The notes: generated by a model not told the origin, from the letters alone. 64,000 bases of DNA from Rhodoferax sp. (GCF_013297935.1 NZ_JAAFIX010000002.1:124001-188000), one strand, 5' to 3'; numbered from the stretch's first letter, positions 49,683 through 59,834 are shown. Numbers and translations: made by a program.

Positions 49683-51614
49683 CTACAAAACGCCGGAACT
49701 ACTGTTTAAAGAAAGCCTGCGGAGCAAGCTCCGCAACTTGGCGGGTCTCACAGGCTTGTGCAACAGCGTTAAGCCTTGGGCTTTAGCCGACTGAAGCAGC
49801 CCGGCATCGGTGTCGCCACTCATCAGACAGGCCGCTATTTCGCGCCCCGCATGCGACCGCACCATGTCGATGACATCCATTCCGTTGCGATCTTCACCCA
49901 AGCGATAGTCTGACAAAACCAGATCGGGTGCGGGGTAGGCATTCACGTAGTCCAGGGCCTGTTGCACATTCGCTGCGGCATTCACCACACACCCCCACGA
50001 TTGCAGCAAGGCCTGCAGAGCTTCCAGGGCGAAGCCGTCATCTTCCACAATCAAGACGCGCATGCCCTCCAACTCGCCAAAGCTGGCCGGCTCAGAAACA
50101 GGGCCGTTGTACAGCGGAATTTCCCGGGGGATCGCGCGGGGCAATCGAATAGAAAAACGGGTGCCACACCCCAGGTTTGACCGCAGGTGCACGCTGTGAC
50201 CCAACAACCGGGCCGTACGCTCCACTATGTTCAGCCCGAGTCCGAGTCCCTGGGTACGGTCGCGCCCGGTGTTACCGACCTGATAAAACTCCCGGAAAAT
50301 TTCATGCTGATGTTCCGGTGAGATGCCGATGCCGCTGTCCGCCACATCCAAGCGCAAATGTTTACCCCCTTCGATCACACGGCAAGTAATCAGAATGCTG
50401 CCGCGTTCGGTGTAGCGCACCGCGTTGTTGGCGAGATTCATCAGCATGCGTTGCACTAGAACAGGGTCACTCAAAAACCACTCTCCGGTGGCACGAATCC
50501 GCAGCCGCAAACCTTTGCTTTCTGCCAAGGGAAGCAATGCCTTACGAATACTCTGAAAGACCTCTTCTACCGGGGTTTCAACCCTATGCACCTGGACCGC
50601 GCCAGCATCTAGTCGTGAGACATCTAACAATCCGTCCAGCAAGTCCTGCATCGATTGCACCGACGCCTCGAGACTTCCGACCACTTGCCGGGTCGCTGCA
50701 TCCAAGGGCAGCTGTCCGAGGCGGGCCACAAACATGCCTAAAGCATGGGTAGGTTGCCTCAAGTCATGGCTGGCGGCGGCCAGGAAGCGGGACTTCGCAA
50801 GGGTTGCCGTTTCGGCCTCTTCCTTTTTCAGACGTAACTCTCGGGTAGCAGCCTCCACACGGTACTCCAGCTCCTCACGGCCCCAAGCCAGCCGTTGCGC
50901 CATCTGGTTCAGGCGCGTCTGCAAATCGAATAACGGGTCAGAAGGTAGCGCCTCGGAACTGGGCGCCAGATCACCTTCACCAATGCGCTCAATGGTGCGG
51001 GAAACACGCATGACCGGCCCGATCACCCCCTCTCCCAAACGGGTAGCCAGCAAGCCCCCTAAGAGCAGGCCTGCAGCACCGATCAACAGTGTCACCAGCA
51101 AAGTGTCCTGTCCTCTGCTGTCCAGGCGATCACGCGACACCTCCAACACAATATAGCCAAGGACCACGTTGCTGGCTTCTTTGCTACGCGGAGTAAAAAA
51201 GTCGTCCAGAGACACATTGCTGGGCGACACACTTTCCCAGATGACATCGATACCCAGCTTTTTTTGCCGGGCGATGTAGTTGGCGCCTACCGCCTCCGGC
51301 AATTCGGTGTACCGACTCTTTCCAGTCTTGGTTAACAAGGTTCCGTTGTTGTCAAAGATGGCAATCGATTGGACATCGGCCTCTCCTTGCAGGCCGTTGG
51401 CGATCGCTTGCAAGCTGGCTGTATTGCCGGAGAACAAACCATACTCACTGGCCATGGCGATCTGGCGCGCAATCAATTTGGCCCGCATGGTGTGGGCCTC
51501 ATCCAAATCAGAAACGCGCGTGGTCCAGAACACGGCCATCAACGCCAGCACCACCAGGAAAACCGGCGCAATCGCGGCTAACAGCATGCGAAAGCGGATG
51601 CCTTGGAACCTCAT
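49683..51614 (-). CDS. Membrane hybrid sensor histidine kinase
   Basis: A 643-residue kinase. Helix 1 at about 11-29, periplasmic sensor region to about 165, helix 2 at about 172-192, HAMP, then HisKA with the phospho-His in AAASHDLRQPTHALG, an HATPase domain and a C-terminal receiver (VLSDYRLGEDRNGMD). Its ATG overlaps the stop of the binding-protein gene (ATGA). The operon suggests it listens to a ligand bound by that protein. Confidence 0.93.
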   Translation of the reverse strand: MRFQGIRFRMLLAAIAPVFLVVLALMAVFWTTRVSDLDEAHTMRAKLIARQIAMASEYGLFSGNTASLQAIANGLQGEADVQSIAIFDNNGTLLTKTGKSRYTELPEAVGANYIARQKKLGIDVIWESVSPSNVSLDDFFTPRSKEASNVVLGYIVLEVSRDRLDSRGQDTLLVTLLIGAAGLLLGGLLATRLGEGVIGPVMRVSRTIERIGEGDLAPSSEALPSDPLFDLQTRLNQMAQRLAWGREELEYRVEAATRELRLKKEEAETATLAKSRFLAAASHDLRQPTHALGMFVARLGQLPLDAATRQVVGSLEASVQSMQDLLDGLLDVSRLDAGAVQVHRVETPVEEVFQSIRKALLPLAESKGLRLRIRATGEWFLSDPVLVQRMLMNLANNAVRYTERGSILITCRVIEGGKHLRLDVADSGIGISPEHQHEIFREFYQVGNTGRDRTQGLGLGLNIVERTARLLGHSVHLRSNLGCGTRFSIRLPRAIPREIPLYNGPVSEPASFGELEGMRVLIVEDDGFALEALQALLQSWGCVVNAAANVQQALDYVNAYPAPDLVLSDYRLGEDRNGMDVIDMVRSHAGREIAACLMSGDTDAGLLQSAKAQGLTLLHKPVRPAKLRSLLRRLSLNSSSGVL

Positions 51615-52555
51615 GGCTTGCGCTCCACGCGCTTCAAGCGCTCCGTCAAAGATTTCTCATCCAGCAACAATTCCAGTGACCGCGCTACTTGGTCATTCAA
51701 CACCACCGAAAAGTCTGACGGATATTGCAGCATAGGTCCGCTGGCACCCTGTGACAGGGCCCTGGCGATTGCAAAGGCCTGCAAGCCGATTTGACGCGGC
51801 GTGCTGTGCAATGAGAGCAAAGCGCCAGCACGCACGTACGCGGGTGAGAATGCAATAACCGGCACCCTCGCCCGGTAGGTGGCAAGCAACACATTCGAAA
51901 TGCTCGAACCGTTGTAAACCAGTGGGTCCGGCACAGCGAGCAAGGCATCTGTATCGTCCAGCACCGCCTTGAGCCCCGCAAACAATGTGCTTCCACCCCC
52001 CACATACCCATTGACCAGCTCGAGGCCTTTGGCCTGCATCGCCGATTGCAAAGCGCTCGTTTGAAGCCCTGACTCCGCCCCCCACAAAACTCCGATCTTG
52101 CGCGCATTGGGGAGTGCAAGTCGAATCAATTCGATCTGCCTTGGAAACGGTTGATCCAGATACAAAGCACTCAGGGGTGCAAACGGTTTATGCGCAGACT
52201 CCCGGACGATTCGCTCCAGGCCGGCTTTGGGAATCAAAGCGGCAACAATCGGAACACGCACCTCTTTGGACAGCACCCTGCGCAAAGCCTCGCTACCCAG
52301 TGTCACGATGACTTTCACACCCTGAAAGGTCATGCCATCTTGAGCTTGCCCTTCAGTGACATAAAACACTGGTGGCTCACCGCGCTCCGGCTGCGCCTTG
52401 CCAAACTCGGCAGCAATGGTTTGGGCAGCTTCCACATAGCCCGGGCTCCGATCACCACTGACGATAACGGCATCCACGGCATGCGCCCCGGACACCATCG
52501 TGACGAAGAAAACTCCCCACAACAACCTGACAAAGAGGACCGAGCACCACCGCAT
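51611..52555 (-). CDS. Periplasmic ABC-type substrate-binding protein (COG2984-like)
   Basis: A 314-residue protein from the ATG at 52555 (22 codons after the first possible start), with a signal peptide ending near SGAHA. The fold region shows VIVTLGSEALRRVL and IGVLWGAESGLQ, resembling binding proteins of the TrpX/COG2984 group. No permease or ATPase gene is adjacent, which suggests a sensing rather than a transport role. It lies between a TonB receptor and a hybrid kinase in one operon. Confidence 0.75.
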   Translation of the reverse strand: MRWCSVLFVRLLWGVFFVTMVSGAHAVDAVIVSGDRSPGYVEAAQTIAAEFGKAQPERGEPPVFYVTEGQAQDGMTFQGVKVIVTLGSEALRRVLSKEVRVPIVAALIPKAGLERIVRESAHKPFAPLSALYLDQPFPRQIELIRLALPNARKIGVLWGAESGLQTSALQSAMQAKGLELVNGYVGGGSTLFAGLKAVLDDTDALLAVPDPLVYNGSSISNVLLATYRARVPVIAFSPAYVRAGALLSLHSTPRQIGLQAFAIARALSQGASGPMLQYPSDFSVVLNDQVARSLELLLDEKSLTERLKRVERKP

Positions 52556-52559
52556 CGTG

Positions 52560-54503
52560 CTACAGCTCCAACTGGAACGAAACGAACGCACGGCGATCAA
52601 AAAAGAATTTTTTGTCGCCATCTCTCACCGGCTGGTCGAGGTTCTGGACTACCAATGCAAGCTCCGCTTTGTGAGCGCCGAAACGCAGCGCTTTGGCAAG
52701 CCGAACGTCGGTACGGGACAGGGTGTAGAGCCGCTCCTTGTCAGACATCAAGGCGATATCTTCGGACTGCCCGTGCATGATTGAGACTGCGAGGCCATTC
52801 TTCAGGGTGTGCATGGCCGTCATTGACATCGCATAGCGGGCGGCGCTGTGTTGCACCCGGAAGCGCGCCGCCCCGGACACATCCGTCCAGGTTTGCGTGA
52901 ACCACACCAGAGACTGCCCCGACAACTTCCATTGCACTTGGTGCTCGACACCGGAAATTCGGTAGTTATCTATGTTGCGATAGTCATCAGGGTCACTACT
53001 TTGCGCTTTGACAGGGCGTTCGATTCCATCAGAAATTCTTTCATCAAACAGCCTTAAGTCTCCGGCGAGTCCATACGCGGGCAGCGAGAGGTTGTAGCCG
53101 AGTTCTCTGGTTTCAATTTTTTCAGGGGAAAGTTGTCCGCTGCTCAAAACCGTCGTGATGGGATTGGCACCGTTTAAATCGTAGTAGCGAACTGCAGCAT
53201 ATTTCTCAAAAGCACTCGGTGGCCGGAATGCAGTGGATATCCCGGCCCGCAAGGTATGCCCGCGAGCGGCATGCCAATTCAACATCACGCGTGGAGAGGC
53301 CGTAGAACCTCCTAACTCACTGTGCTCCAACATGGCGCCACTGTTCAACACCCAATCAGGCGAAGGTTTCCACTCCACATTTCCGAACAGGCGCTGAAAA
53401 TTAGTGACAACGCTCCCGCGTCCGTCAAAACTGGACGCCGAGCTAATCGCCTCCCGCCGCAACTCAGTACCCCACACGGCGCGCCAACGCGGGTCCAGGA
53501 CTGTGGTGTGCTGGAGCGAAATTGCCTGGTTCACTTCCCGAGCACTAAAGTCCACAGGAACACCGAAATAATTGACTCCGGCGTTATTGCTCAAATAAGG
53601 AAAGGTGTCCCTGTGGGTATTCTCGGTGTGCGACAGTGCAATCTGCAGGTCTTGGGTGGGTGACAGAATCTGGTGCCAGTCCGCCTGCACAAACTGCGCT
53701 CCGATAAACCGGCTACGAGCCGCGTTTCCTGGAGAGTCAGTGTTCCCTCGGCCCGCATCAATTCCGGAGCTGCCCGCTCTCAGCTCCAACTCCCGGTCAC
53801 TATCAATAGCCAGCGCACTGGCGAAATTCAGCCGCGACACCCGGTTCACCCCGTAGGCAGACCTCAGCCCCATATCGCCCCGGGTATCCGCAGAAACACG
53901 GTAAGCGTGGTCAGCATCTCCCCAGCCGGTGCTGGCAAAGGCATCTCCCACACCGCCATCCCCACCGCTTAGTCGAACCCGTCCGCCATTTGTCTCACGA
54001 ACATCCCGTGAAATGATGTTGATGACACCCAGGAACGCGCGCGCGCCATAGGCCGCAGAGTTAGACCCCCTCAAAACCTCAATACGCTCAATATCGTCAA
54101 CGGCCAGAGTCTGCAGGCCCAACCCGGCGGACCCTTGCAGGTGGCCCGAATACACCGACCGGCCGTCCACCAGCACCTGAATACGGTTGGCCCAGTCATC
54201 ATTCCTGCCGTGGTAGCTCGCCATAGGCGCATCGGTTTCGAACGAGGTGGTTGTCTGGAACCCGGGCACCAGCCGGAGCAAATCGGTGACATCCCGCGCG
54301 CCGGACATGCGTATAAAACTTCGGTCCAGTACTGTCACGGCACCAGGAGCTTCGTCCAAAGGCTGGGCAAGACGGGATACCGACAAGACCACAGGCATAT
54401 CGTCCAAGTAGTCGCGTTCTGATACGACTGCCGACCCGGATTGCTGTGCAGCAACCCAAGGGGATAGCAATGTCAGTAATATGGTGGGCAGAGTAGGTTT
54501 CAT
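52560..54503 (-). CDS. TonB-dependent outer membrane receptor
   Basis: A 647-residue beta-barrel protein with a signal peptide (about 1-19, ending VAAQ). The plug domain (about 45-165) has APGAVTVLDRSFIRMSG and IERIEVLRGSNSAAYGARA. The C-terminal barrel ends with Phe-rich RAFVSFQLEL. The ligand cannot be read from sequence; no Fur box or cobalamin riboswitch was seen upstream. It is first in an operon with a periplasmic binding protein and a hybrid kinase. Confidence 0.9.
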   Translation of the reverse strand: MKPTLPTILLTLLSPWVAAQQSGSAVVSERDYLDDMPVVLSVSRLAQPLDEAPGAVTVLDRSFIRMSGARDVTDLLRLVPGFQTTTSFETDAPMASYHGRNDDWANRIQVLVDGRSVYSGHLQGSAGLGLQTLAVDDIERIEVLRGSNSAAYGARAFLGVINIISRDVRETNGGRVRLSGGDGGVGDAFASTGWGDADHAYRVSADTRGDMGLRSAYGVNRVSRLNFASALAIDSDRELELRAGSSGIDAGRGNTDSPGNAARSRFIGAQFVQADWHQILSPTQDLQIALSHTENTHRDTFPYLSNNAGVNYFGVPVDFSAREVNQAISLQHTTVLDPRWRAVWGTELRREAISSASSFDGRGSVVTNFQRLFGNVEWKPSPDWVLNSGAMLEHSELGGSTASPRVMLNWHAARGHTLRAGISTAFRPPSAFEKYAAVRYYDLNGANPITTVLSSGQLSPEKIETRELGYNLSLPAYGLAGDLRLFDERISDGIERPVKAQSSDPDDYRNIDNYRISGVEHQVQWKLSGQSLVWFTQTWTDVSGAARFRVQHSAARYAMSMTAMHTLKNGLAVSIMHGQSEDIALMSDKERLYTLSRTDVRLAKALRFGAHKAELALVVQNLDQPVRDGDKKFFFDRRAFVSFQLEL

Positions 54504-54564
54504 GGGCGTTCACACCAACGACGTTGCTATTATTTCTGAAGCTGATTTTGCCCTGACTACGGGC

Positions 54565-54576
54565 GTTCTGACGAAC
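54565..54576. promoter_or_regulatory. Small inverted repeat between the TonB receptor gene and moaA
   Basis: GTTCTGACGAAC has four-base arms and lies in the 89-base divergent gap. It could be an operator, but it is short and may be chance. Confidence 0.2.
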
Positions 54577-54592
54577 ATTCACCAAAAACTCT

Positions 54593-55747
54593 ATGGCAAG
54601 CGCCCCCCCCCGTGTTTTCCCTCTTATCGATGTGCGCTCCAGCGGGCTGCCCATGACAGCATCCGGTAGCGGCTTTTTGATGCCGCCGCCCGGCCAGGCT
54701 GTGCAAGATACTTTAGGTCGCCCTTTGCGCGACCTGCGCATCAGTGTCACGGACCGGTGCAATTTCCGTTGCAGCTATTGCATGCCCAAGGAAGTCTTTC
54801 ACAAAGACTACCCGTACCTGCCCCACAGTGCCTTGCTTTCATTCGAAGAGATTACCAAGCTGGCGCGACAGTTTGTTGCGCTTGGCGTGCAAAAAATACG
54901 ACTGACAGGCGGTGAACCTCTGCTGAGGAAAAACATTGAAGTTCTGATCGAACAGCTGGCGGCCATTCAAACTCCTTCCGGCAAGCCGCTGGACCTCACC
55001 CTCACAACAAACGGCTCTTTGTTGGCTAAAAAAGCCGCATCCTTGAAGCGCGCGGGTTTGCAAAGGGTGACCGTCAGCCTCGACGGCCTGGACGACGCCG
55101 TGTTCCAAGCGATGAACGATGTCGCTTTCCCCGTCGCCGACGTGTTGAAAGGCGTGGATGCCGCTTTGGCCGCGGGCCTCGGCCCGATAAAAATCAACAT
55201 GGTCGTCAAACGGGGCACCAACGACCATGAAGTGGCCGCGATGGCCCGGCATTTCAAGGGCACAGGCGTTGCATTGCGGTTCATCGAATACATGGATGTA
55301 GGCGCAACCAACGGCTGGCGAATGGACGAGGTAGTCCCCTCCAACGAGATACTGAGCAGGCTGCGTGCGGTCATGCCGCTGGTGCCCTTGGTGAGTTCGC
55401 AACGCGGTGAAACTGCGCAACGCTGGGGACATGCCGACCCGGCGGGACTGCATGACACCACAGCCGGCGAAATAGGGTTTATCAGCAGCGTCACCCAGGC
55501 TTTTTGTGGCGACTGCAACCGCGCACGACTATCCACCGAGGGGCAGCTGTACCTCTGCCTATTCGCGGGACAAGGACATGACTTGCGCACCTTGCTGCGC
55601 TCAGGGGCCGATGAGCACCAACTGCGCCAGGCCATTTCTGCGGTGTGGGGCGACCGTGCCGATCGCTATTCCGCTCTGCGAGGCTCTACCAGCGCCGGGG
55701 CGCCATCTGGCTCGCGGCGTGTAGAAATGAGCTACATAGGAGGTTAA
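54593..55747 (+). CDS. moaA: GTP 3',8-cyclase (molybdenum cofactor synthesis)
   Basis: Radical SAM enzyme of the first step of molybdopterin synthesis. The N-terminal cluster is [14 protein letters not shown], the C-terminal cluster cysteines are in [11 protein letters not shown] and LCLF, and the protein ends in the conserved Gly-Gly. It has 384 residues if it starts at 54593; neither this ATG nor one at 54653 has a clear ribosome site. The stop overlaps that of rnhA. Confidence 0.95.
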   Translation: MASAPPRVFPLIDVRSSGLPMTASGSGFLMPPPGQAVQDTLGRPLRDLRISVTDRCNFRCSYCMPKEVFHKDYPYLPHSALLSFEEITKLARQFVALGVQKIRLTGGEPLLRKNIEVLIEQLAAIQTPSGKPLDLTLTTNGSLLAKKAASLKRAGLQRVTVSLDGLDDAVFQAMNDVAFPVADVLKGVDAALAAGLGPIKINMVVKRGTNDHEVAAMARHFKGTGVALRFIEYMDVGATNGWRMDEVVPSNEILSRLRAVMPLVPLVSSQRGETAQRWGHADPAGLHDTTAGEIGFISSVTQAFCGDCNRARLSTEGQLYLCLFAGQGHDLRTLLRSGADEHQLRQAISAVWGDRADRYSALRGSTSAGAPSGSRRVEMSYIGG

Positions 55748-56199
55748 GCCCGCTGGCGTAACGCCTGCTCTACGCCACGGTTGGCCAATCCGTCGGCACG
55801 CTCATTGCCGGGGTCTCCCGCATGCCCCTTCACCCACCGCCAGTCGATCCGGTGTCCGGCTGTGCTGACCAAGGTATCCAAGCGCTGCCACAAATCTACG
55901 TTTTTCACCGGTTGTTTAGAGGCTGTCTTCCAGCCCTTGGCTTTCCAACCCTGAAGCCACTCGGTGATTCCTTTCAGGACATACTGGCTGTCGATGTGCA
56001 GTGTGACCTCGCAGGGGCGCTTCAATGCGGTCAAAGCCTCAATCACCGCCATCATTTCCATGCGGTTGTTCGTTGTCCCCAGTTCTCCGCCGAAAATCTC
56101 TTTTTCCGCGCCATCTGCGGATTTCAGAAGAACCCCCCAACCACCCGGACCGGGGTTACCTTTGCAAGCCCCGTCGGTATAAATCACTACTTTGGCCAT
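55744..56199 (-). CDS. rnhA: Ribonuclease HI
   Basis: Degrades RNA in RNA-DNA hybrids. It has 151 residues from the ATG at 56199, with GGAG upstream. Active-site acids are in [12 protein letters not shown] (Asp), [10 protein letters not shown] (Glu), [11 protein letters not shown] (Asp) and [13 protein letters not shown] (Asp). The frame is open 12 codons upstream into the methyltransferase gene. The gloB, methyltransferase, rnhA order matches gloB-yafS-rnhA of E. coli. Confidence 0.97.
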   Translation of the reverse strand: MAKVVIYTDGACKGNPGPGGWGVLLKSADGAEKEIFGGELGTTNNRMEMMAVIEALTALKRPCEVTLHIDSQYVLKGITEWLQGWKAKGWKTASKQPVKNVDLWQRLDTLVSTAGHRIDWRWVKGHAGDPGNERADGLANRGVEQALRQRA

Positions 56200-56212
56200 C
56201 AACTCCGTCACA

Positions 56213-56995
56213 CTATTTCCTTCCGGTTTTTTCATTCACTGCGGCATGCGTTTGCTGCACTACCGGCACTGCGCTGGTACTACGTTTTGCAGCGCTCTTC
56301 CATTGGGCACCCATGAGACGCATACCCCGCACACGCTTGGTGGCCACAACAAAGTAGGCCGCACCCGCTATGGGCAAAAAGCGGGGTACGACCCGGTCCA
56401 TCCAGGTAAATCGCCGCAACCAGTCTGCCGACTCCACGGCAGGACGGTAACACCCGAATCGGCCGGTTTCCACCTCAAAACTCAAGAGTCGCAGCCAATC
56501 GCGCAAACGCCAAAATCCAATCAGGTCACCCCACTCCGGCAGAAAGACCTGCCCCCAGCCCAAGCGGTGGTACCAGCGACTTCTCCGCTGCCGCAACCCC
56601 CACAGACTCACCGGGTTCAAACCACAAATTACCACCTTCCCCTCAGGCACCAGTACCCGCTCCACCTCGCGCAAGGTGGCGTGCGGATCCGGACTGAACT
56701 CCAGCGCATGGGGAAGGATCACCAGGTCGAGGCTATTGGCAGGAAACGGCAAGGCGGTAAAGTCCGCGTGGAATGTCACCGCCGCACAACGCAAATCCGG
56801 CTCACTCACGGCGAGCCACCGGTGCGGCATGCGATTGCGCTTCAAAGCGTCGAGTTCCGGCACCCCCAGCTGCACCGCGTGGTAGCCGAAAAGATCGGCA
56901 ACGGCGTCATCCAGTTGTGCTTGTTCCCAAGCGAGCAGATAGCTGCCAGCCGGAGTCTCAAACCACTCCCGCAAACCTATAATTTGATCGCCCAT
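56213..56995 (-). CDS. SAM-dependent methyltransferase (YafS-like)
   Basis: Class I methyltransferase-like protein of 260 residues. The expected SAM-binding region is present but divergent; the Methyltransf_11 core is [34 protein letters not shown]. Substrate is unknown. I place the start at 56995 ([12 protein letters not shown]), where ATG overlaps the divergent gloB ATG in one CATG. An ATG 11 codons upstream would overlap gloB further. Confidence 0.82.
   Translation of the reverse strand: MGDQIIGLREWFETPAGSYLLAWEQAQLDDAVADLFGYHAVQLGVPELDALKRNRMPHRWLAVSEPDLRCAAVTFHADFTALPFPANSLDLVILPHALEFSPDPHATLREVERVLVPEGKVVICGLNPVSLWGLRQRRSRWYHRLGWGQVFLPEWGDLIGFWRLRDWLRLLSFEVETGRFGCYRPAVESADWLRRFTWMDRVVPRFLPIAGAAYFVVATKRVRGMRLMGAQWKSAAKRSTSAVPVVQQTHAAVNEKTGRK
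56978..56983 (+). promoter_or_regulatory. -10 element before gloB
   Basis: A perfect TATAAT lies 10 bases before the gloB ATG, placing transcription start near 56990. The gloB mRNA would be almost leaderless. The -35 region is weak, and the site lies within the coding start of the divergent methyltransferase. Confidence 0.45.
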
Positions 56996-57764
56996 GACTT
57001 TGCTACCACTGCCCGCTTTCACTGACAATTACATCTGGATGTTGCACAACGGGCGCGACGCACTGGTAGTAGACCCGGGGGACGCGCAACCCGTGCTTGA
57101 TGCCCTGCAACGCTACTCCCTGACACTGCGTTGCATTCTAGTCACCCATCACCATGCCGATCACACCGGTGGGGTGCATATTTTGCGGGAAACCACAGGC
57201 GCAGAGGTCTACGGACCGGCGGCTGAGAAGATGCCGGAACCCATCCTGAGGCTTGGTGACGGCGATCAGGTTTCTGGCCTCGGCATTAACTTCCAAGTGA
57301 TGCATGTCCCCGGGCACACCGCCGGACACATTGCCTATTTCGCGCAACTGACCGGCGAGACCCCTTTGCTTTTTTGCGGGGACACCTTGTTCAGCGGTGG
57401 ATGCGGGCGCTTGTTCGAAGGCACACCCGCACAAATGTTGACCTCTTTGGAGCGCTTCGCCGCGCTCCCACCCGAGACCCGGGTTTGCTGCACCCACGAA
57501 TACACCTTGGGCAACCTGCGATTCGCCAGAGTGGCCGAGCCCGGCAACGCCGATATTGCAAACTACCAAACGCATTGCCAACAGTTGCGGGACGCTTCCC
57601 GCCCCACCCTGCCCAGCAGCATCGGGCAGGAGCTGTTGATCAACCCTTTTTTACGCTCTCACTTGGACAGCGTGGCCCGCGAAGTACAAGGCCACGACCC
57701 CATGGGAGTCTCCGCCGAGGGCGTTTTCGCCACTCTGCGCCAATGGAAAAACAAATTTCAATGA
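56994..57764 (+). CDS. gloB: Hydroxyacylglutathione hydrolase (glyoxalase II)
   Basis: Second step of methylglyoxal detoxification, hydrolysing S-lactoylglutathione. It has 256 residues. The metal-binding motif is VTHHHADHTGGVH, with further ligands in VMHVPGHTAGHIAY, FCGDTLFSGGCGRLFEG and CCTHEYTLGNLRFA. It overlaps mltD by four bases (ATGA). Confidence 0.96.
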   Translation: MTLLPLPAFTDNYIWMLHNGRDALVVDPGDAQPVLDALQRYSLTLRCILVTHHHADHTGGVHILRETTGAEVYGPAAEKMPEPILRLGDGDQVSGLGINFQVMHVPGHTAGHIAYFAQLTGETPLLFCGDTLFSGGCGRLFEGTPAQMLTSLERFAALPPETRVCCTHEYTLGNLRFARVAEPGNADIANYQTHCQQLRDASRPTLPSSIGQELLINPFLRSHLDSVAREVQGHDPMGVSAEGVFATLRQWKNKFQ

Positions 57765-59416
57765 ACCGAATTCATCTATTTGCGGCCGGTGTCGTCGCGC
57801 TCCTATCCGGTTGCGCAGGCACACTGAACTCCCCGATGCCACAGGACACCCCCCCTGTGTCCACATCGCCCGCTTCAAGCAGCTCCGCGCCTTCCGGCAA
57901 CGCCCAGGACGCAGATAGCCTTACGCTTCGTTCCAGCCGGGAGCTCGCCCGTACCCGCCCTGCGCCTTCGACTGCGACACCTGCACCCGCTACCGCATTG
58001 CGCCGGGGAGACTCGGTGCCTCTGACATCGGTAGAACAAAACTTCGGCTCGCGCACGGTGGCCGCCGTTGCCCCACCTGCAGACCTCTGGGAGCGCATCC
58101 GCCGCGGATATGGCATGAACGATCTCCAAGGCGATCTGGTTCAAGACCGCGAAGTCTGGTACACCAGCCGCCCCGACTACATCTTCCGGATGACGGAGCG
58201 CTCCAAAAAATACCTGTTCCATATTGTTGAAGAGCTGGAAGTCCGCAACATGCCCACGGAGTTGGCGCTATTGCCCTTTATTGAAAGTGCGTTCAACCCC
58301 CAGGCAGTGTCCAGCGCCAAGGCTGCCGGAATGTGGCAGTTCATGCCGGCAACCGGCAAGTACTTTGAGCTCAAGCAAAACAGCTTTCGCGATGACCGGC
58401 GCGACGTACTGGCCTCCACGCGGGCCGCACTGGACTACCTGCAAAAGCTCCACAAAATGTTCGGAGACTGGCACCTCGCCCTGGCGGCCTACAACTGGGG
58501 CGAAGGCAGCGTGTCGCGTGCCATCGCCAAGAACCAGCGCGCTGGCATGCCGACCGGATACCCGGACCTGAACATGCCCATGGAGACCCGCTTTTATGTC
58601 CCCAAACTGCAGGCGGTAAAGAACATCGTTTCGAACCCGGCTAGGTACAACTCCAAGCTGCCACTGATTGAAAACCACCCCTATTTCCAGTCGGTCACGA
58701 TCCGCAGGGATATCGACGTCGCCTTGGCCGCCAAACTCGCAGAAGTGAGTGTGGATGACTTCAAAGCGCTCAACCCGTCACTGAACCGCCCGGTCATTCT
58801 GGCCGCGGGTACCCCGCAGATCCTGATGCCTTGGGACAACGCAGAGGTCTTTCAATCCAACTTAGAAACTTACAACGGCCGGCTGGCGAGTTGGACTGCA
58901 TGGGTTGTGCCCACCACCATGCGCCCTGCCGAAGTAGCTAAAAAAGTGGGCATGAGCGAAGCCGACCTGCGCAGCATGAATAACATTCCCCCACGGATGG
59001 TGGTGCGGGCAGGCTCCACCTTGCTGGTACCCCGCAGCCACCAGATGCCGGACGTCTCCATCAAAGTGGCTGACAACAGCCAACTCTCCGTGGCCCCGGA
59101 GGTTGTCCTTAAGCGCGTCACCGTGAAGGCCGCAAAGGGAGACACTGTGGCCAGCATCGCCCGCAAGCACAAGGTGCAAGCGTCCATGGTGGCCGAGTGG
59201 AACAAGGTTTCTGCCACGGCCAGCTTCAAGACAGGGCAGCCGGTGGTGTTGATGCTGCCACCCCAAGCGAAAAGTAGCAAAGCAGCGGCTACCAAGGGCA
59301 AAACAACGAAATCCGCTCCTGAGAAGTCAGGGCCCAAGGCCGCTGCCAAAGCGCCGAAAGCCGCAGCAGCGCCAAAAAAAGGGGCCACGAAGGCCCCGGC
59401 TAAAAAACAGGGTTGA
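57761..59416 (+). CDS. mltD: Membrane-bound lytic murein transglycosylase D
   Basis: Lipoprotein of 551 residues that cuts peptidoglycan glycan strands. Lipobox is LLSGC (Cys19 region). The transglycosylase domain (about 140-270) has the catalytic Glu in LLPFIESAFNPQAVSSAKAA, followed by GMWQFMPATG and AAYNWGEGSV. Two LysM-like regions follow (about 395-435 and 445-500). The last 45 residues are a Lys/Ala-rich tail (KAAAKAPKAAAAPKKG), likely disordered. The frame is open far upstream inside gloB, but the lipobox fixes the start. Confidence 0.93.
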   Translation: MNRIHLFAAGVVALLSGCAGTLNSPMPQDTPPVSTSPASSSSAPSGNAQDADSLTLRSSRELARTRPAPSTATPAPATALRRGDSVPLTSVEQNFGSRTVAAVAPPADLWERIRRGYGMNDLQGDLVQDREVWYTSRPDYIFRMTERSKKYLFHIVEELEVRNMPTELALLPFIESAFNPQAVSSAKAAGMWQFMPATGKYFELKQNSFRDDRRDVLASTRAALDYLQKLHKMFGDWHLALAAYNWGEGSVSRAIAKNQRAGMPTGYPDLNMPMETRFYVPKLQAVKNIVSNPARYNSKLPLIENHPYFQSVTIRRDIDVALAAKLAEVSVDDFKALNPSLNRPVILAAGTPQILMPWDNAEVFQSNLETYNGRLASWTAWVVPTTMRPAEVAKKVGMSEADLRSMNNIPPRMVVRAGSTLLVPRSHQMPDVSIKVADNSQLSVAPEVVLKRVTVKAAKGDTVASIARKHKVQASMVAEWNKVSATASFKTGQPVVLMLPPQAKSSKAAATKGKTTKSAPEKSGPKAAAKAPKAAAAPKKGATKAPAKKQG

Positions 59417-59420
59417 GTAC

Positions 59421-59834
59421 TCAGCGGTAGCCGACCAGCAAAATTCCCACGTTGACCGCAAAAGCAGCGAACCACACTGCGGAGCGGACGTTGGCCATGC
59501 CAGCCACATACATCATGATGTAGAGCAGGCGCAACACAATGAACAAAAACGCCAGCACATCCACGCGTGCCTGCGGCGCGCCCAGCTGGTGGGCAATGAT
59601 CACCGCGCCAATAAAAAACGGTAGAGCCTCGAAACTATTGGCCTGAGCGCCGTTGGCACGAGCGCGCCAATCGGTCTGGCGGGCCAACCATTCGCGGGGG
59701 TTGACGTTGTCATATCCGCCTTTGCTACGCGCCACACCAATGCGACCCGACTTGGCCAAACCGGCACACACGATGGGCAGAATCGCCGCTACCAGAACAC
59801 ACCAATAAGCGACGGTAAAGTGGGCAAATTGCAT
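59421..59834 (-). CDS. MAPEG family membrane protein
   Basis: A 137-residue protein with four membrane helices, typical of the MAPEG family (ARANGAQANSFEALPFFIGAV is the conserved loop). In bacteria this family is broadly uncharacterised. I used the ATG at 59834; a TTG six codons upstream is possible. Downstream end is four bases from the mltD stop, convergent. Confidence 0.85.
   Translation of the reverse strand: MQFAHFTVAYWCVLVAAILPIVCAGLAKSGRIGVARSKGGYDNVNPREWLARQTDWRARANGAQANSFEALPFFIGAVIIAHQLGAPQARVDVLAFLFIVLRLLYIMMYVAGMANVRSAVWFAAFAVNVGILLVGYR

Noticed and set aside
54504..54592. Cobalamin riboswitch or Fur box before the TonB receptor.
   Set aside because: The gap is only 89 bases, too short for the riboswitch, and no recognisable box is present.
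57374..57760. Upstream extension of the mltD frame through gloB.
   Set aside because: The lipoprotein signal starting at 57761 and the ATGA overlap with gloB fix the start.
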